From positions 2,728,001 to 2,792,000 of the forward strand of contig NZ_CP080095.1 of the NCBI RefSeq assembly GCF_019428685.1: 64,000 bases of DNA. The letters run 5' to 3'. Positions 17,766 through 27,061 of this stretch are shown here, piece by piece. Made by a program: the position numbers and the translations under genes. Source of the DNA: Paraburkholderia edwinii. Lineage in GTDB: Bacteria; Pseudomonadota; Gammaproteobacteria; Burkholderiales; Burkholderiaceae. The stretch's first letter is position 1; each line of letters starts with the position of its first letter. A model generated the notes under the pieces. That model saw nothing but the letters and a program-made list of their open reading frames with translations, searched no databases and had not been told where the DNA came from.

Positions 17766-19838
17766 CTATCCGTTGGATTGATCCGTTTCGGTGATGAGCC
17801 GCGTAGTGCGCCGGTAGGTGAGGTAGGCCCAAATCCAGTCGACGGCAACCGCCGTTCTGTTTCGTGCGCCCGCGAGGAACATGATGTGTGCCGCGCCCCA
17901 TAGCCACCATGCGAGACCACCCGATAGCCTGAAACGGCCGATCTCCACCACCGCCGATTGCCGGCCAATCGTCGCGAGGTTGCCGAAATGGCGATACTGG
18001 AATGCCGGCGGTGGCGGGAGTGCAGAAAGATGCGCGTCGATCACGCGCGCCACGTATTTGCCCTGCTGCTTGGCCGCGGGCGCAAGTCCGGGAACTGGCG
18101 TGCCACGCCATCCCGCGCTCGATGCCGTGTCGCCAATTGCATAGATCCTTTCATGCGAGGGCACAGAAAGGTCGTCGCTTACCTTGACTCTGCCGGAGCC
18201 GTCTTCCGGCTGGCCAAGCCACTTCGCCGCGGGCGACGCCGCGACACCGGCCGCCCACAGGACCGTGCGCGATGCGATCTGATATGCCCCGACGTCGACG
18301 CCTGCTTCGTCCACGCCGAGCACTCTCGTGTCGAGGCGCACATCGACACCGAGACTACGCAGCGAACGCTCGGCGATGGCCGACAGTGATTCGTGAAACG
18401 CAGGCAGCACGCGTGGCCCCGCATGCAGCAGAATCACACGCGACGTGGACGGATCGATCAGGTGATATTCCTGATCCATGCCATGCCGCGCGAGTTCGGC
18501 GATTGCGCCGGCCAGCTCGATTCCGGTCGGTCCACCGCCGACGATTACGAAAGTCAGCCACGCGGCACGCGCGGTTTCGTCCGTTGTGCTTTCAGCCGCT
18601 TCGAATGCTTTCAGAAGACGGCTTCTGATCGACGTGGCATCTTCCACGGTCTTGAGTCCGGGCGCGTAGGGCGCCCAGGCGTCCTTGCCGAAATAGCTAT
18701 GGCGTGCGCCGGTGGCGAGCACCAGATAGTCGTACCTTTCGCGATTCTCGCCGACCATGACTTCGCGCGCAGCGGTATCGATGCCGCTCACTTTGCCCAG
18801 CCGGATTCGCACGTTGCGTTGCCCCCTGAAGAGGCTGCGGATCGGCGTTGCGATCTCGGTTGCCGATAGTGCGGCCGTGGCGGTCTGATAGAGCAGCGGC
18901 TGGAACAGGTGGTAGTTGCGCTGGTCGATAAGCGTGATGTCGCAACGCGAATTACGCAAGCCATAAACCGTCGATACTCCGGCAAAGCCACCGCCCACGA
19001 CTACGACGCGCGGACGGTGGCTGCCCCCCGGATCTTGCGCATCGATGTCGCGAATCATCCATTTCGCCAGCAGTCCGTCGATCGACAGCATGCCCGCGCC
19101 ACCGGATACGAGGCCGAGCAGCAGGAGCAGAACGGCGAGCCGCTCGTCGAGTGCCATCGCGATGCCCGCGAGCGGGATCAGCGCCGCGCAGATCGCCGCG
19201 GCAAGGCGCGTCGCGCAACCGAGCGCCAGCGCGCCTGCGAGAACGATCGCAAGCCACGCGGGGACGTCGAACGGCATCGTGAACGACGCCGGCGTCGGCA
19301 TGCTGACTGTAGAGATCGTATGGCTGAAGGGAAGGACGAAGGCAACCGCAAGGCCGATGCGCGCAGCGAACCGTAGCACCGGCGTCCCATAGAGGCTTAG
19401 CGCCCCATAGCCTGCCTTGAACATCCGCAGAGGCGCGAGGGGCGCGAAGGGCGCTCCACGGCCCAGCAGCGCATCGATCGAGAACGTGCCCGGACCCGCG
19501 ACGACAAGCCAGATCAGCAACGGCGACACGATGCTTTGCGCAGTCCCCATGACCACGGTCGATGCGCCCGCCAGCAAGGCAATCGCAAGGGGGCGCGTCA
19601 GAAGTCCAAGCGAAAGCAATAAGGGCACCGCGCCGCGTATGGCTACATCGATGCTCGAAGGGACGGGGAGCGCACCGTGCAAGAGTCCATGCGATTCGCT
19701 CTGAATCATGCCCATGATCTGATGGACGAATACCACCTGACCGATCCAGAGGCGAGTCGCGAGCAGGAACCACGGTGTGCCGAGACGCTGGATGGTTCCG
19801 CCTGCTTGCAACAGGCGTGCACGAAGCTTTCGAAGCAT
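17766..19838 (-). CDS. DoxX-like membrane domain fused to type II NADH dehydrogenase
   Basis: This 690-residue protein has two parts. Residues 1 to about 270 hold several hydrophobic helices in two DoxX-like repeats (for example LWIGQVVFVHQIMGM and RIGLAVAFVLPFSH). Residues from about 275 are an NDH-2 flavoprotein with the FAD-binding VVVGGGFAGVSTVYGL and the NADH-binding VIVGGGPTGIELAGAI, plus YAIGDTAS near the end. NDH-2 passes electrons from NADH to quinone without pumping protons. The fused DoxX region probably gives it an intramembrane anchor or its own quinone site. GGAGG lies 6-7 bp before the ATG. Confidence 0.88.
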   Translation of the reverse strand: MLRKLRARLLQAGGTIQRLGTPWFLLATRLWIGQVVFVHQIMGMIQSESHGLLHGALPVPSSIDVAIRGAVPLLLSLGLLTRPLAIALLAGASTVVMGTAQSIVSPLLIWLVVAGPGTFSIDALLGRGAPFAPLAPLRMFKAGYGALSLYGTPVLRFAARIGLAVAFVLPFSHTISTVSMPTPASFTMPFDVPAWLAIVLAGALALGCATRLAAAICAALIPLAGIAMALDERLAVLLLLLGLVSGGAGMLSIDGLLAKWMIRDIDAQDPGGSHRPRVVVVGGGFAGVSTVYGLRNSRCDITLIDQRNYHLFQPLLYQTATAALSATEIATPIRSLFRGQRNVRIRLGKVSGIDTAAREVMVGENRERYDYLVLATGARHSYFGKDAWAPYAPGLKTVEDATSIRSRLLKAFEAAESTTDETARAAWLTFVIVGGGPTGIELAGAIAELARHGMDQEYHLIDPSTSRVILLHAGPRVLPAFHESLSAIAERSLRSLGVDVRLDTRVLGVDEAGVDVGAYQIASRTVLWAAGVAASPAAKWLGQPEDGSGRVKVSDDLSVPSHERIYAIGDTASSAGWRGTPVPGLAPAAKQQGKYVARVIDAHLSALPPPPAFQYRHFGNLATIGRQSAVVEIGRFRLSGGLAWWLWGAAHIMFLAGARNRTAVAVDWIWAYLTYRRTTRLITETDQSNG

Positions 19839-20202
19839 ACGATCCCTCCGCAGATGGGCGAGCAGGTACGCGTGTCAGCCGCACGACATCGCCACGAACA
19901 GGTCGATGCGTCGCGTGAGGACAACATGCGCGCGCCGCCAGCCGTGACCCGTGCTGCAACGGGTACGGCCGCCGATAGTAACCAGAAGTCGCTGTGAGTG
20001 CAGCGAGGTAGCGCGGAGAACTGTCGTATCCGCACTCCCACGCCATGTGAATGAGTCGGGCGAGCCGCCAGAAAAAAATGCTCACTGAGATAAGCGCTGC
20101 GCATTTGCTCGATCTCAGCGCGACACGACATACGCCATAGGCGCGGCCCCGGCCAGACCATCACGTTCGCGTCGCAAATCTTCCTTGGAAGTATCGCGTT
20201 TA
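19839..20202. other. Intergenic region
   Basis: No supportable gene is seen between the NDH-2 start and the promoter-like element at 20203. Confidence 0.4.
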
Positions 20203-20245
20203 TATACCAATGGAACTTGACCGGTATTCCGAGATTGAATCTAAT
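20203..20245 (+). promoter_or_regulatory. Promoter with TATACCAA upstream element, site A
   Basis: TATACCAA (20203-20210) is followed by TTGACC (20217-20222), a 17-bp spacer, and TCTAAT (20240-20245). The same layout recurs at 38395-38438 and 44748-44791. It reads toward the azoreductase gene, whose ATG is about 330 bp away, with a possible 42-codon ORF between. Confidence 0.65.
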
Positions 20246-20340
20246 CAAGTTATCTTAACGATGGCTACTGACCGTGAGCGCAATGCATAGTCGCATTTGG
20301 CAAAGACGGATGCTTTACCAGTGGCTGCATGTTCAAGACG

Positions 20341-20469
20341 ATGAATCACCTCATGACAATCAGAACCATTAGCAGTGCGGATAACAGTTCTGACCGGTGG
20401 GTCATGTTGAATGACACGGTCGGCTTCCTTCCGGTCGGCACTCGAGTACCTGAATCCATCCATTTATAA
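20341..20469 (+). CDS. Possible 42-residue ORF
   Basis: An ATG-to-TAA frame of 42 codons lies between promoter site A and the azoreductase gene. It includes the stretch DRWVMLNDTVGFLPVG. No good ribosome-binding site precedes it and no family is recognised. It may be a leader peptide, part of a long untranslated leader, or chance. Confidence 0.2.
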   Translation: MNHLMTIRTISSADNSSDRWVMLNDTVGFLPVGTRVPESIHL

Positions 20470-20575
20470 ATCAGGCCGGTGACCTGTAGAAGGTACGCTG
20501 GCAAGAACCGCCGCTCCAAGCCGGACCAGGTGCTCGATGCTGCATTGGCTTCGTGAAGCGGCTGGAGAGACTCGT

Positions 20576-21208
20576 ATGAATATCCTGCACATCGATTGCA
20601 GTCCGCGACCGGAGTCACACAGTCGACAGTTGTCGGCGGCGATCGTCGCAAAGCTACTCACAATCCTCCCTGAGGCGCAGGTCAGCCGCCGGGATCTCGG
20701 ATATGAACCGATACCCCATGCCGACGCCGCCTATGCCGACGCGCTCGCGACGCCCGCGTCGCTGGCCGCGGCAGGGCGGACTGCCGACTCGGTGCTTCTG
20801 GCGGAGCAACTCATCGAGGAGGTCGAGCGTGCCGATGTCGTTGTCATCGGTACGCCGATGAACAACTTCACGGTCCCGTCTGTTCTGAAGGCTTGGATCG
20901 ATCAGATTCTGCGTGTCGGCCGCACGATGAAATCGACGCCAGCCGGCAAGGTCGGATTGCTTGAGGACCGTCCAGTATTCGTCGGGATTGCTTCGGGTGG
21001 CGTATTCGCCGGCGATCGGGCCAATCAGCCGGATTTCCTCACTACCTATCTGACGGCCGTACTTGCGTGCATCGGCTTCAATACGGTCCATTACCTCCCT
21101 ATGCAAGCGACCGCCTTTATCGATGAGGCTCGTGCAGCCGAAGTTCGCCGCTCGCTCATCGCTACGATCGAACCGGCGATGGCCAGCCTTGCGCGGAGCG
21201 TCGATTGA
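20576..21208 (+). CDS. azoR: FMN-dependent NADH-azoreductase
   Basis: This 210-residue flavodoxin-fold quinone reductase has the FMN phosphate loop CSPRPESHSRQLS, the GTPMNNFTVPSVLKAWIDQILR stretch (split here as GTPMNNF, then KAWIDQILRVGRT) and ASGGVF. AzoR uses NADH for two-electron reduction of quinones or azo compounds, protecting against electrophilic and thiol-specific stress. The start at 20576 has GGAGAG upstream. It is expressed from promoter site A, shared with cytochrome genes in this window, so it is probably part of the same redox response. Confidence 0.9.
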   Translation: MNILHIDCSPRPESHSRQLSAAIVAKLLTILPEAQVSRRDLGYEPIPHADAAYADALATPASLAAAGRTADSVLLAEQLIEEVERADVVVIGTPMNNFTVPSVLKAWIDQILRVGRTMKSTPAGKVGLLEDRPVFVGIASGGVFAGDRANQPDFLTTYLTAVLACIGFNTVHYLPMQATAFIDEARAAEVRRSLIATIEPAMASLARSVD

Positions 21209-21299
21209 ATACTCGTCAAACGGGTGACGTCTGGCGAAGCCGGGGAAAGCGCCTGCGTCACCGGAAGCATTCCACCCATCAGGAAAAGAGGAAAGCGAT

Positions 21300-21755
21300 A
21301 TGAAACAGTCCCCCCAGGTCGGCGACAGAATCACCGACAAATCGGCGCCGCCCGATGAGCGCGCTGTGCGCAACTGGATCGGGCCGGACGCGTACGAGCA
21401 TTGGGCCGGGTTGCAGAGTTGGATCGCGGCGTCGTACCCCGGTGTTTTCGCGCCAGATTGGCTCTACGGCGGCAAGAATCGCGGGTGGTCGCTGCGTTAC
21501 AGGAAGATCAGGGCGCTTTGCACGCTGCTGCCGGCATACCGGCTATTGTCAGTTATGGTGGTGCTGGGGCAAGCAGAGCGAGAGAAGTTCGAGGGGCGGC
21601 GTTATTCGTGGAGCCCACAGCTAGTCAAACTCTACGATGATGCCCGAGCCTACCCAGACGGGAAATGGCTGACTATTGCGGTCTCATCCGCGGATGTCAA
21701 GGATGAGGTGATCGAGCTTATGGCCATGAAGCGCCCACCGCTATCACAAGCTTGA
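21300..21755 (+). CDS. DUF3788 family protein
   Basis: This 151-residue protein shows the DUF3788 pattern: a Trp-rich region with WLYGGKNRGWSLRYRK, then LLPAYRLLSVMVVLGQ. The function is unknown. GGAAAG precedes the ATG. It lies 91 bp after azoR on the same strand and may be co-transcribed. Confidence 0.75.
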   Translation: MKQSPQVGDRITDKSAPPDERAVRNWIGPDAYEHWAGLQSWIAASYPGVFAPDWLYGGKNRGWSLRYRKIRALCTLLPAYRLLSVMVVLGQAEREKFEGRRYSWSPQLVKLYDDARAYPDGKWLTIAVSSADVKDEVIELMAMKRPPLSQA

Positions 21756-22023
21756 ATGGCGCCAAAGCCCTAAAAGCGGATTCGGAATCAGCTGTTCACC
21801 AATTCGGTTTCATTAAATCGCCAAGGTCATGGGCAGCGGAGCAGGCTCCAAGGCAGGGCGCGCGATTATCGAGGCAAGAAAATACAGAAGCATAGAGTCT
21901 TATACCAAAGCGCCTATCCCCTGTCGTCGAAACATATTGCGTACGAGGGTCGATTCATGATTTGCTAGGCGATCGGGAAACTGCCAGAAGGCAGACGCTC
22001 ACGCAAGAATCTCTGATTGCATC

Positions 22024-23508
22024 ATGGGTCACCTTAAGACTGACATTGCACTGGGCCTAACGCTATTTATTCTGGACTTTATCGCGTGGCGTGTGCTGGG
22101 GAACCGATTCGAGCGCACGCGTCTGCTGGCCCGATTCGCCGCATTTTTCACGCTTACCGCGGTGTTGATGAACTCGGAGCTGAACCCGCTCGAGCCCGCA
22201 CCTCAAGGTACGCGGCCCGTTCATTTCTTTGCCCAGTTAGTTGAGCTGCTCTGGTGGCTTCACCTTGCCATCGTCGCATCGGCGACGCTGGCGAGCCGGG
22301 CTTTGCCACGCGCATGGATACGCGACCAGCTGATCCGCGACATCATTCGGGCGGTGATTTTCGTTGGGGCGGCCGTGGCGGCATTCGCGCACGTGCTTGA
22401 GCTGCCTGTGCGAGGCCTGCTCGCCACGTCGGGCGCTGTGGCGGTCGTGCTCGGCCTCGCGGTACAGAGTACGTTGAGCGACGTGTTTTCAGGCGTCGTG
22501 CTGAATGCCACCGAGCCTTTCGGGGTGGGCGATTGGGTATTCATCGGCGAGATTGAGGGGGAGGTTGTCGAGAGCAATTGGCGAGCGACGACACTGATGA
22601 ATCCGCACGGCAATATCGTGGTGATTCCAAATAGCGTGGCGGCAAAGGCGAGCATCGTGAATCAGAGCCGCCCGGCGCGGATACACGGTGTGTCGCTGCT
22701 GCTCGAGATTGCACCTCAGGAACATGCGGGAAAGATCGTCGAAGCGCTGAGGCATACGACAATCGGCGCGACCTGCATTCTCGAGCATCCGGAGCCGCGC
22801 GTGAAAGCACTCCGGGCGACACCTCATTCGATCCAGTACGAACTGGTCGCCTTCGTTGACGATCTTTCAACCCGGAATCACGCGCGCAATGTGCTTTTCG
22901 ATCTCGCACAGCGGCATCTCGAAGCGGCGGGTATCAGGCTGCGTCCGCTGGTCGGCGAGGTAACGCTCGCAAGCGAGGCTGACTTTCCGGTGCGACTGTT
23001 GCGTCGGGTGGAGATGCTCGATGCACTCGGCGATGCGAAACTTGCGGAACTCGCGCAAAGCCTCGAGGCCCGTGAATTTCAGGCGGGCCAGATCATTCTT
23101 GATTGCGCCGGCGAATGTGTGGAGTTGCACCAGGCGCTGCAGATCGTGGCTAGGGGAGTGACCTCGGTTACCGCGACGCGGGCCGGAAAAGAAGTGGAGC
23201 TGCGCCGGATGTCGCCCGGAGACGCGATCGGGCAATCCGGCATTCTGGTCGGCGCGAAGATCGATGGGACGGTGCGAGCCTTGACGAGCGTCACGATGCT
23301 GTTGTTGAGCAAGGAGACCTTGACGCCGATTCTCCAGCAACATCCCGAGATAGCGAGACGAATGTGCGGCGCGCTGGCGAGACAGATGGAAATCGACGAA
23401 TCGATTTTCGGCAGGCAGACGGTGATGCCGGGACCAACGGGGGACTTCACCGACTGGCTGCTGGAAAGATTGCAGCTATTGCATGAGTTCATTATTCGGG
23501 AGCGGTGA
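22024..23508 (+). CDS. MscS-family mechanosensitive channel with cyclic-nucleotide-binding domain
   Basis: The protein has 494 residues. The N-terminal third has about four membrane helices. The MscS pore and beta domain follow at about residues 130-250 (GAVAVVLGLAVQSTLSDVFSG and FGVGDWVFIGEIEGEV). The C-terminal ~150 residues form a cNMP/Crp-like fold (FQAGQIILDCAGECVELH, MSPGDAIGQSGILVG). Such channels release solutes on hypo-osmotic shock, and the added domain may gate them by ligand. A TATACCAA element is at 21901 but lacks a matching -35/-10. Confidence 0.88.
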   Translation: MGHLKTDIALGLTLFILDFIAWRVLGNRFERTRLLARFAAFFTLTAVLMNSELNPLEPAPQGTRPVHFFAQLVELLWWLHLAIVASATLASRALPRAWIRDQLIRDIIRAVIFVGAAVAAFAHVLELPVRGLLATSGAVAVVLGLAVQSTLSDVFSGVVLNATEPFGVGDWVFIGEIEGEVVESNWRATTLMNPHGNIVVIPNSVAAKASIVNQSRPARIHGVSLLLEIAPQEHAGKIVEALRHTTIGATCILEHPEPRVKALRATPHSIQYELVAFVDDLSTRNHARNVLFDLAQRHLEAAGIRLRPLVGEVTLASEADFPVRLLRRVEMLDALGDAKLAELAQSLEAREFQAGQIILDCAGECVELHQALQIVARGVTSVTATRAGKEVELRRMSPGDAIGQSGILVGAKIDGTVRALTSVTMLLLSKETLTPILQQHPEIARRMCGALARQMEIDESIFGRQTVMPGPTGDFTDWLLERLQLLHEFIIRER

Positions 23509-23738
23509 AATCGGCTGCCGGCCACTTAATCATCTATGGGATCCTGACTAACCTGCTGTCGAACCACGTTACGGCGAGTCGTGGAGTGATGCTCTCAAGT
23601 ACGCGCCGCCGCCAATGACAAAATAAAGATTCAAGGCAATCCCATAACAGCAATGGGCCGCAAGGGAACCGTGGGCCGACGCTTATGCGCGTGCTAGCAT
23701 TATTTTTATCGATCCTGTCATGTACTTTTGAACTAGCA

Positions 23739-24722
23739 ATGAATCCCGAGACGCTCTCAACGATCCCACCCAGCACGCTCGTGATCGCCTCGCGTGAAAG
23801 CCGCCTCGCGATGTGGCAGGCCGAGCATGTGCAGTGCGCGCTGCAGAAGTTATATCCATCCTGCGACGTCAAAATTCTCGGGCTCACTACACGCGGCGAT
23901 CAGATTCTCGATCGCACGCTCTCGAAGGTCGGCGGCAAGGGGCTGTTCGTCAAGGAGCTCGAAAACGCGCTGGCCGACGGCCACGCCGATCTCGCCGTTC
24001 ACTCGCTTAAAGATGTGCCGATGGAATTGCCGCCGGGCTTCGCATTGAGCACGATTCTCGAACGCGAGGACGCGCGCGACGCATTCGTATCGAACGACTA
24101 CCATGCGCTGTCGGCGCTGCCGCCGGGCAGTGCGGTCGGCACCTCGAGCCTGCGGCGCGAAGCGAACCTGCGTGCGCGCTTTCCCGAACTGATCGTCAAG
24201 CCGCTACGCGGCAATCTCGATACGCGTCTTGCGAAGCTCGACCGCGGCGACTATGCGGCGATCATTCTCGCGGCAGCGGGATTGAAGCGCCTTGGCCTCG
24301 CGAACCGCATCCGTGGGCTGCTCGATCCGCTCGACAGTCTGCCCGCGGCGGGTCAGGGCGCGCTCGGCATCGAGATTCGCGCTGAGCGCGCGAACCTCGC
24401 GGCGTGGCTTGCGCCGCTCCATCACGAACATACGGCGGCCGCGGTCGAAGCGGAGCGCATGGTGTCGCGTGCGCTGGGCGGCAGCTGCCAGGTGCCGCTC
24501 GCTGCGTATGCGACGTGGCATGACGGCACCTTGTATTTGCGCGCGCTCGTGGCGACGCCGGACGGCCAGCACGTGCTGCACGCGCACGGCTCGTCGGCGG
24601 CCGCGACCGTTGAGCGCGCGATCGAACTTGGCCGCAAAGTTGCGAGCGAACTCGAGAGCCAGGGCGCGCTCGAGATCGTGCGCGCGCTCAGCAGCGCCGA
24701 TGATTCCGCGGTCGGAAAGTAA
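23739..24722 (+). CDS. hemC: Porphobilinogen deaminase (hydroxymethylbilane synthase)
   Basis: This 327-residue enzyme polymerises four porphobilinogens into hydroxymethylbilane for haem and sirohaem. Visible hallmarks are [32 protein letters not shown], the catalytic aspartate in [15 protein letters not shown], and the dipyrromethane-cofactor cysteine in [10 protein letters not shown]. The ATG at 23739 is chosen because the family start (TLVIASRES) follows. The housekeeping gene in Burkholderiales normally sits by hemD, which is absent here. This copy stands beside cytochrome-assembly genes and may be a second gene raising haem supply. Confidence 0.93.
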   Translation: MNPETLSTIPPSTLVIASRESRLAMWQAEHVQCALQKLYPSCDVKILGLTTRGDQILDRTLSKVGGKGLFVKELENALADGHADLAVHSLKDVPMELPPGFALSTILEREDARDAFVSNDYHALSALPPGSAVGTSSLRREANLRARFPELIVKPLRGNLDTRLAKLDRGDYAAIILAAAGLKRLGLANRIRGLLDPLDSLPAAGQGALGIEIRAERANLAAWLAPLHHEHTAAAVEAERMVSRALGGSCQVPLAAYATWHDGTLYLRALVATPDGQHVLHAHGSSAAATVERAIELGRKVASELESQGALEIVRALSSADDSAVGK

Positions 24723-24744
24723 TAACGCAGCCGGCCGAAACCGG

Positions 24745-24960
24745 TCAATGCGATGCTCCGTGGTTTTGTGGCGCAAACGCGTCGGTCGTCGTGGGATGCG
24801 ACTGCGGCGGAGTCGAAGCTGCCGTTCGATGAGTCAATGCCTGCGCGTGATTTTCAGGCACCGGCAAGCTTGGGCTCGTGATCGGCATCTCACGAAGAAA
24901 CACCACGGCCGATGCGACTACCGTGATGACGATGACACAACTGCGACCGTCAATCCACAT
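24745..24960 (-). CDS. Small membrane-anchored protein
   Basis: This 71-residue ORF has a hydrophobic N terminus (VIVITVVASAVVFL) and a polar Pro/His/Thr-rich tail. GGAG is found about 8 bp before the ATG. It is convergent with hemC, 22 bp from its stop. It has no recognised family and could be a small single-span membrane protein. Confidence 0.4.
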   Translation of the reverse strand: MWIDGRSCVIVITVVASAVVFLREMPITSPSLPVPENHAQALTHRTAASTPPQSHPTTTDAFAPQNHGASH

Positions 24961-25285
24961 TTTGCTTGCTCCATGCGTCTTGCCTTATGTCTCATGCCCC
25001 ATGCCTGATGACAGGATTAGAGGTTGCATTGCGTCATTCGTCGAATGCGCGACGTGAACAAATATCCGCACACTCTGAGAACGCGTATGCCGCGCGCGCC
25101 GGCAATCCGTCGAGATAACGCGCAAGGGGAAGTTGGTCGCAACGCGTTTTCAGTCTCGTACTGAACACGACGCAACGCAATGTAGAACACGTATCGCCTC
25201 GGTGCATCTGGTATAGAAGCGTGACGTGCGGAAGCGCGTTTGCTCAGCCGGAAACGGTCGCCGCAAGCCCCAAACCCCAAACACC
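24961..25285. other. Intergenic region
   Basis: No gene or clear regulatory signal is seen in these 325 bp. Confidence 0.4.
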
Positions 25286-25699
25286 TCAGCCTTGGCTTGC
25301 CTCTTCAATGACTGAAGAAAGTATCATTGCGGTCGCGTTGGCGGGCCTTGGGAACGCGGGAGGCCGATAGACACTATCACCCTTTTTTATCTGGTGTCCG
25401 CTCATTGAGCAAAACCCGTCCCGCTTCGCAATCGAGAGACACCATAGCTGATATCCATAGTTACAGCGAGTGGGATCCTTCCACGACACCAGCGCTGAAG
25501 TGGGGTTAGGCCTGTCCAGCACCGTAACGTGTGCGCGCTTGTGATAGGAATCATCCTCGCCATCAGACATCCGCTTGAGCCACTTTCGGTTCATCGCTTC
25601 GCGCGTTTCCTTTTCGCTATGCGAAGAGGTGCGGAGCAGCGATTTAGCGATTTGCGACCAACGGGGAGTACCGTGCACTAGCGTTCCCTTGCACTTCAC
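25286..25699 (-). CDS. DUF3331 domain-containing protein coupled to ccsA
   Basis: This 137-residue protein has the DUF3331 core: VTVLDRPNPTSALVSWKD, a Cys-rich stretch with WCLSIAKRDGFCSMSGH, and KKGDSVYRPP. Its GTG start overlaps the stop of the cytochrome c assembly gene (GTGA), and GGAAAG within that gene serves as ribosome site, so translation is coupled. The four cysteines and one histidine (CNYGYQLWC, FCSMSGH) resemble a zinc ribbon. Coupling to ccsA suggests a role linked to cytochrome c assembly, which is inference. It is similar in outline to the protein at 2847-3284. Confidence 0.75.
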   Translation of the reverse strand: MKCKGTLVHGTPRWSQIAKSLLRTSSHSEKETREAMNRKWLKRMSDGEDDSYHKRAHVTVLDRPNPTSALVSWKDPTRCNYGYQLWCLSIAKRDGFCSMSGHQIKKGDSVYRPPAFPRPANATAMILSSVIEEASQG

Positions 25700-26892
25700 A
25701 GCTTTCCGTAGCTATGCAGGCCGGAAAGGAACATATTCACGCCGAGGAACGCGAACGTGGTGACCAGCAGGCCCGTGAGTGCCCACCATGCCGCCACCGC
25801 GCCGCGCAGGCCTTTCATCAGGCGCATATGCAGCCATGCGGCGTAATTGAGCCACACGATCAGCGCCCACGTCTCCTTCGGATCCCAGCTCCAGTAGCCG
25901 CCCCACGCTTCCGCGGCCCACAGCGCGCCGAGAATCGTCGCGACTGTGAAGAACGCGAAGCCGACTGCGATCGACTTGTACATCACGTCGTCGAGCACAT
26001 CGAGCGTGGGCAGGCGGTCGGACAGCACGCCACGCTCCTTCATCAGATACGCGACGCCGACCATCGCCGACAGCGCAAAGCTGCCGTAACCGATAAAGTT
26101 CGCCGGCACGTGGATCTTCATCCACCAGCTCTGCAGCGCGGGCACGAGCGGCTGGATCTGCTGCGCATCGCGCGCGATCGAATACCACATGAGAAAGCCG
26201 ACCGCCGCGCTGATCACGAGCAGCACGAACGCGCCGAGCGCGCGCGTGTTGTAGTGCGTTTCGTAATACAGGTAGAAGAGCGCCGTAATCAGGCTGAACA
26301 ACACGAACACTTCATAGAGGTTCGAGATCGGAATATGGCCGACGTCCGCGCCGATCAGATACGACTCGTACCAGCGCACCATCAGGCCGGTGAAGCCCAT
26401 CAGCACCGCGGCCCACGTCATTTTCGAGCCGATCGCGGCGCCCGTTGCGGAACGCGACAACAGGCCGATCCAGTAGAACAGCGTGGCGAACACGAAGAGC
26501 GCGCTCATCCACAGGATGGCGGACTGGCTCGACAGGAAATACTTGAGGAAGAACGCGTTATCGGCGCGCGACAGGTCGCCGTGATAGATCCCGATGGCCG
26601 ACAGCGACAGCGCCGCGATGCCGATCATCAGCGGCCGTACGGGCTTCCACCGCCAGCCGAGCACGACGAACACCGGCACCGCGCACACGAGCACGAGTTT
26701 GTCGTAGTAGTTCATGAACGCGTGGTAGCGCGACAGCGCAAACCCCGCGCCGCCGGCGAGCACCAGTGCGAACAGCCAGTCGAATGGGGTAGAGCGCCTT
26801 AGTCGCGAATGTGCCGCGCGATGCAACCAGCTGCTTTGCGTCTGCGCGCGCGTAATCTGAGAGAGATGCGATGAGGAAGAAGGTTGGCTCAT
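25696..26892 (-). CDS. Cytochrome c biogenesis protein CcsA/ResC (named CcsB in some Burkholderiales)
   Basis: This 398-residue polytopic protein belongs to the system II haem-handling family. The periplasmic WWD-type motif is WGGYWSWDPKETWALIVWL near residue 330, and external histidines such as HVPANFIGYG are present. With ResB it exports haem and ligates it to apocytochrome CXXCH motifs. The first 30 residues are polar, so a later start is possible. Its usual partner gene, resB, is normally adjacent. Here the only ResB is about 16 kb away at 42379-44541. It lies downstream of the ba3 oxidase operon on the same strand. Confidence 0.92.
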   Translation of the reverse strand: MSQPSSSSHLSQITRAQTQSSWLHRAAHSRLRRSTPFDWLFALVLAGGAGFALSRYHAFMNYYDKLVLVCAVPVFVVLGWRWKPVRPLMIGIAALSLSAIGIYHGDLSRADNAFFLKYFLSSQSAILWMSALFVFATLFYWIGLLSRSATGAAIGSKMTWAAVLMGFTGLMVRWYESYLIGADVGHIPISNLYEVFVLFSLITALFYLYYETHYNTRALGAFVLLVISAAVGFLMWYSIARDAQQIQPLVPALQSWWMKIHVPANFIGYGSFALSAMVGVAYLMKERGVLSDRLPTLDVLDDVMYKSIAVGFAFFTVATILGALWAAEAWGGYWSWDPKETWALIVWLNYAAWLHMRLMKGLRGAVAAWWALTGLLVTTFAFLGVNMFLSGLHSYGKL

Positions 26893-27061
26893 GATTTGAC
26901 CTGTTTGGGTAAGTCATGCGATTGAATCGTTGGAAAAGGCATGCGGCGTCGGCGACCGCTGTCCGCCGCATCATGCATCTCAAACCTGTCTAAGCGGGCT
27001 TCATTGACCGTGCGCAAAACCGGCATTGCCGTTTCGCATCGTTCCGCCGCACGAGCTGTCA

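Noticed and set aside
18952..20085. A 377-codon minus frame across the NDH-2 N terminus
   Set aside because: It is an alternative frame of the DoxX region in high-GC DNA, without a domain or ribosome site.
21901..21908. TATACCAA before the MscS gene as a fifth shared promoter
   Set aside because: No TTG-type -35 lies 15 bp downstream and no TCTAAT-like -10 follows at the right distance.
25714..26802. A 362-codon plus frame opposite ccsA
   Set aside because: It is antisense to the CcsA-type gene and is dominated by Arg, His, Glu and Gln.
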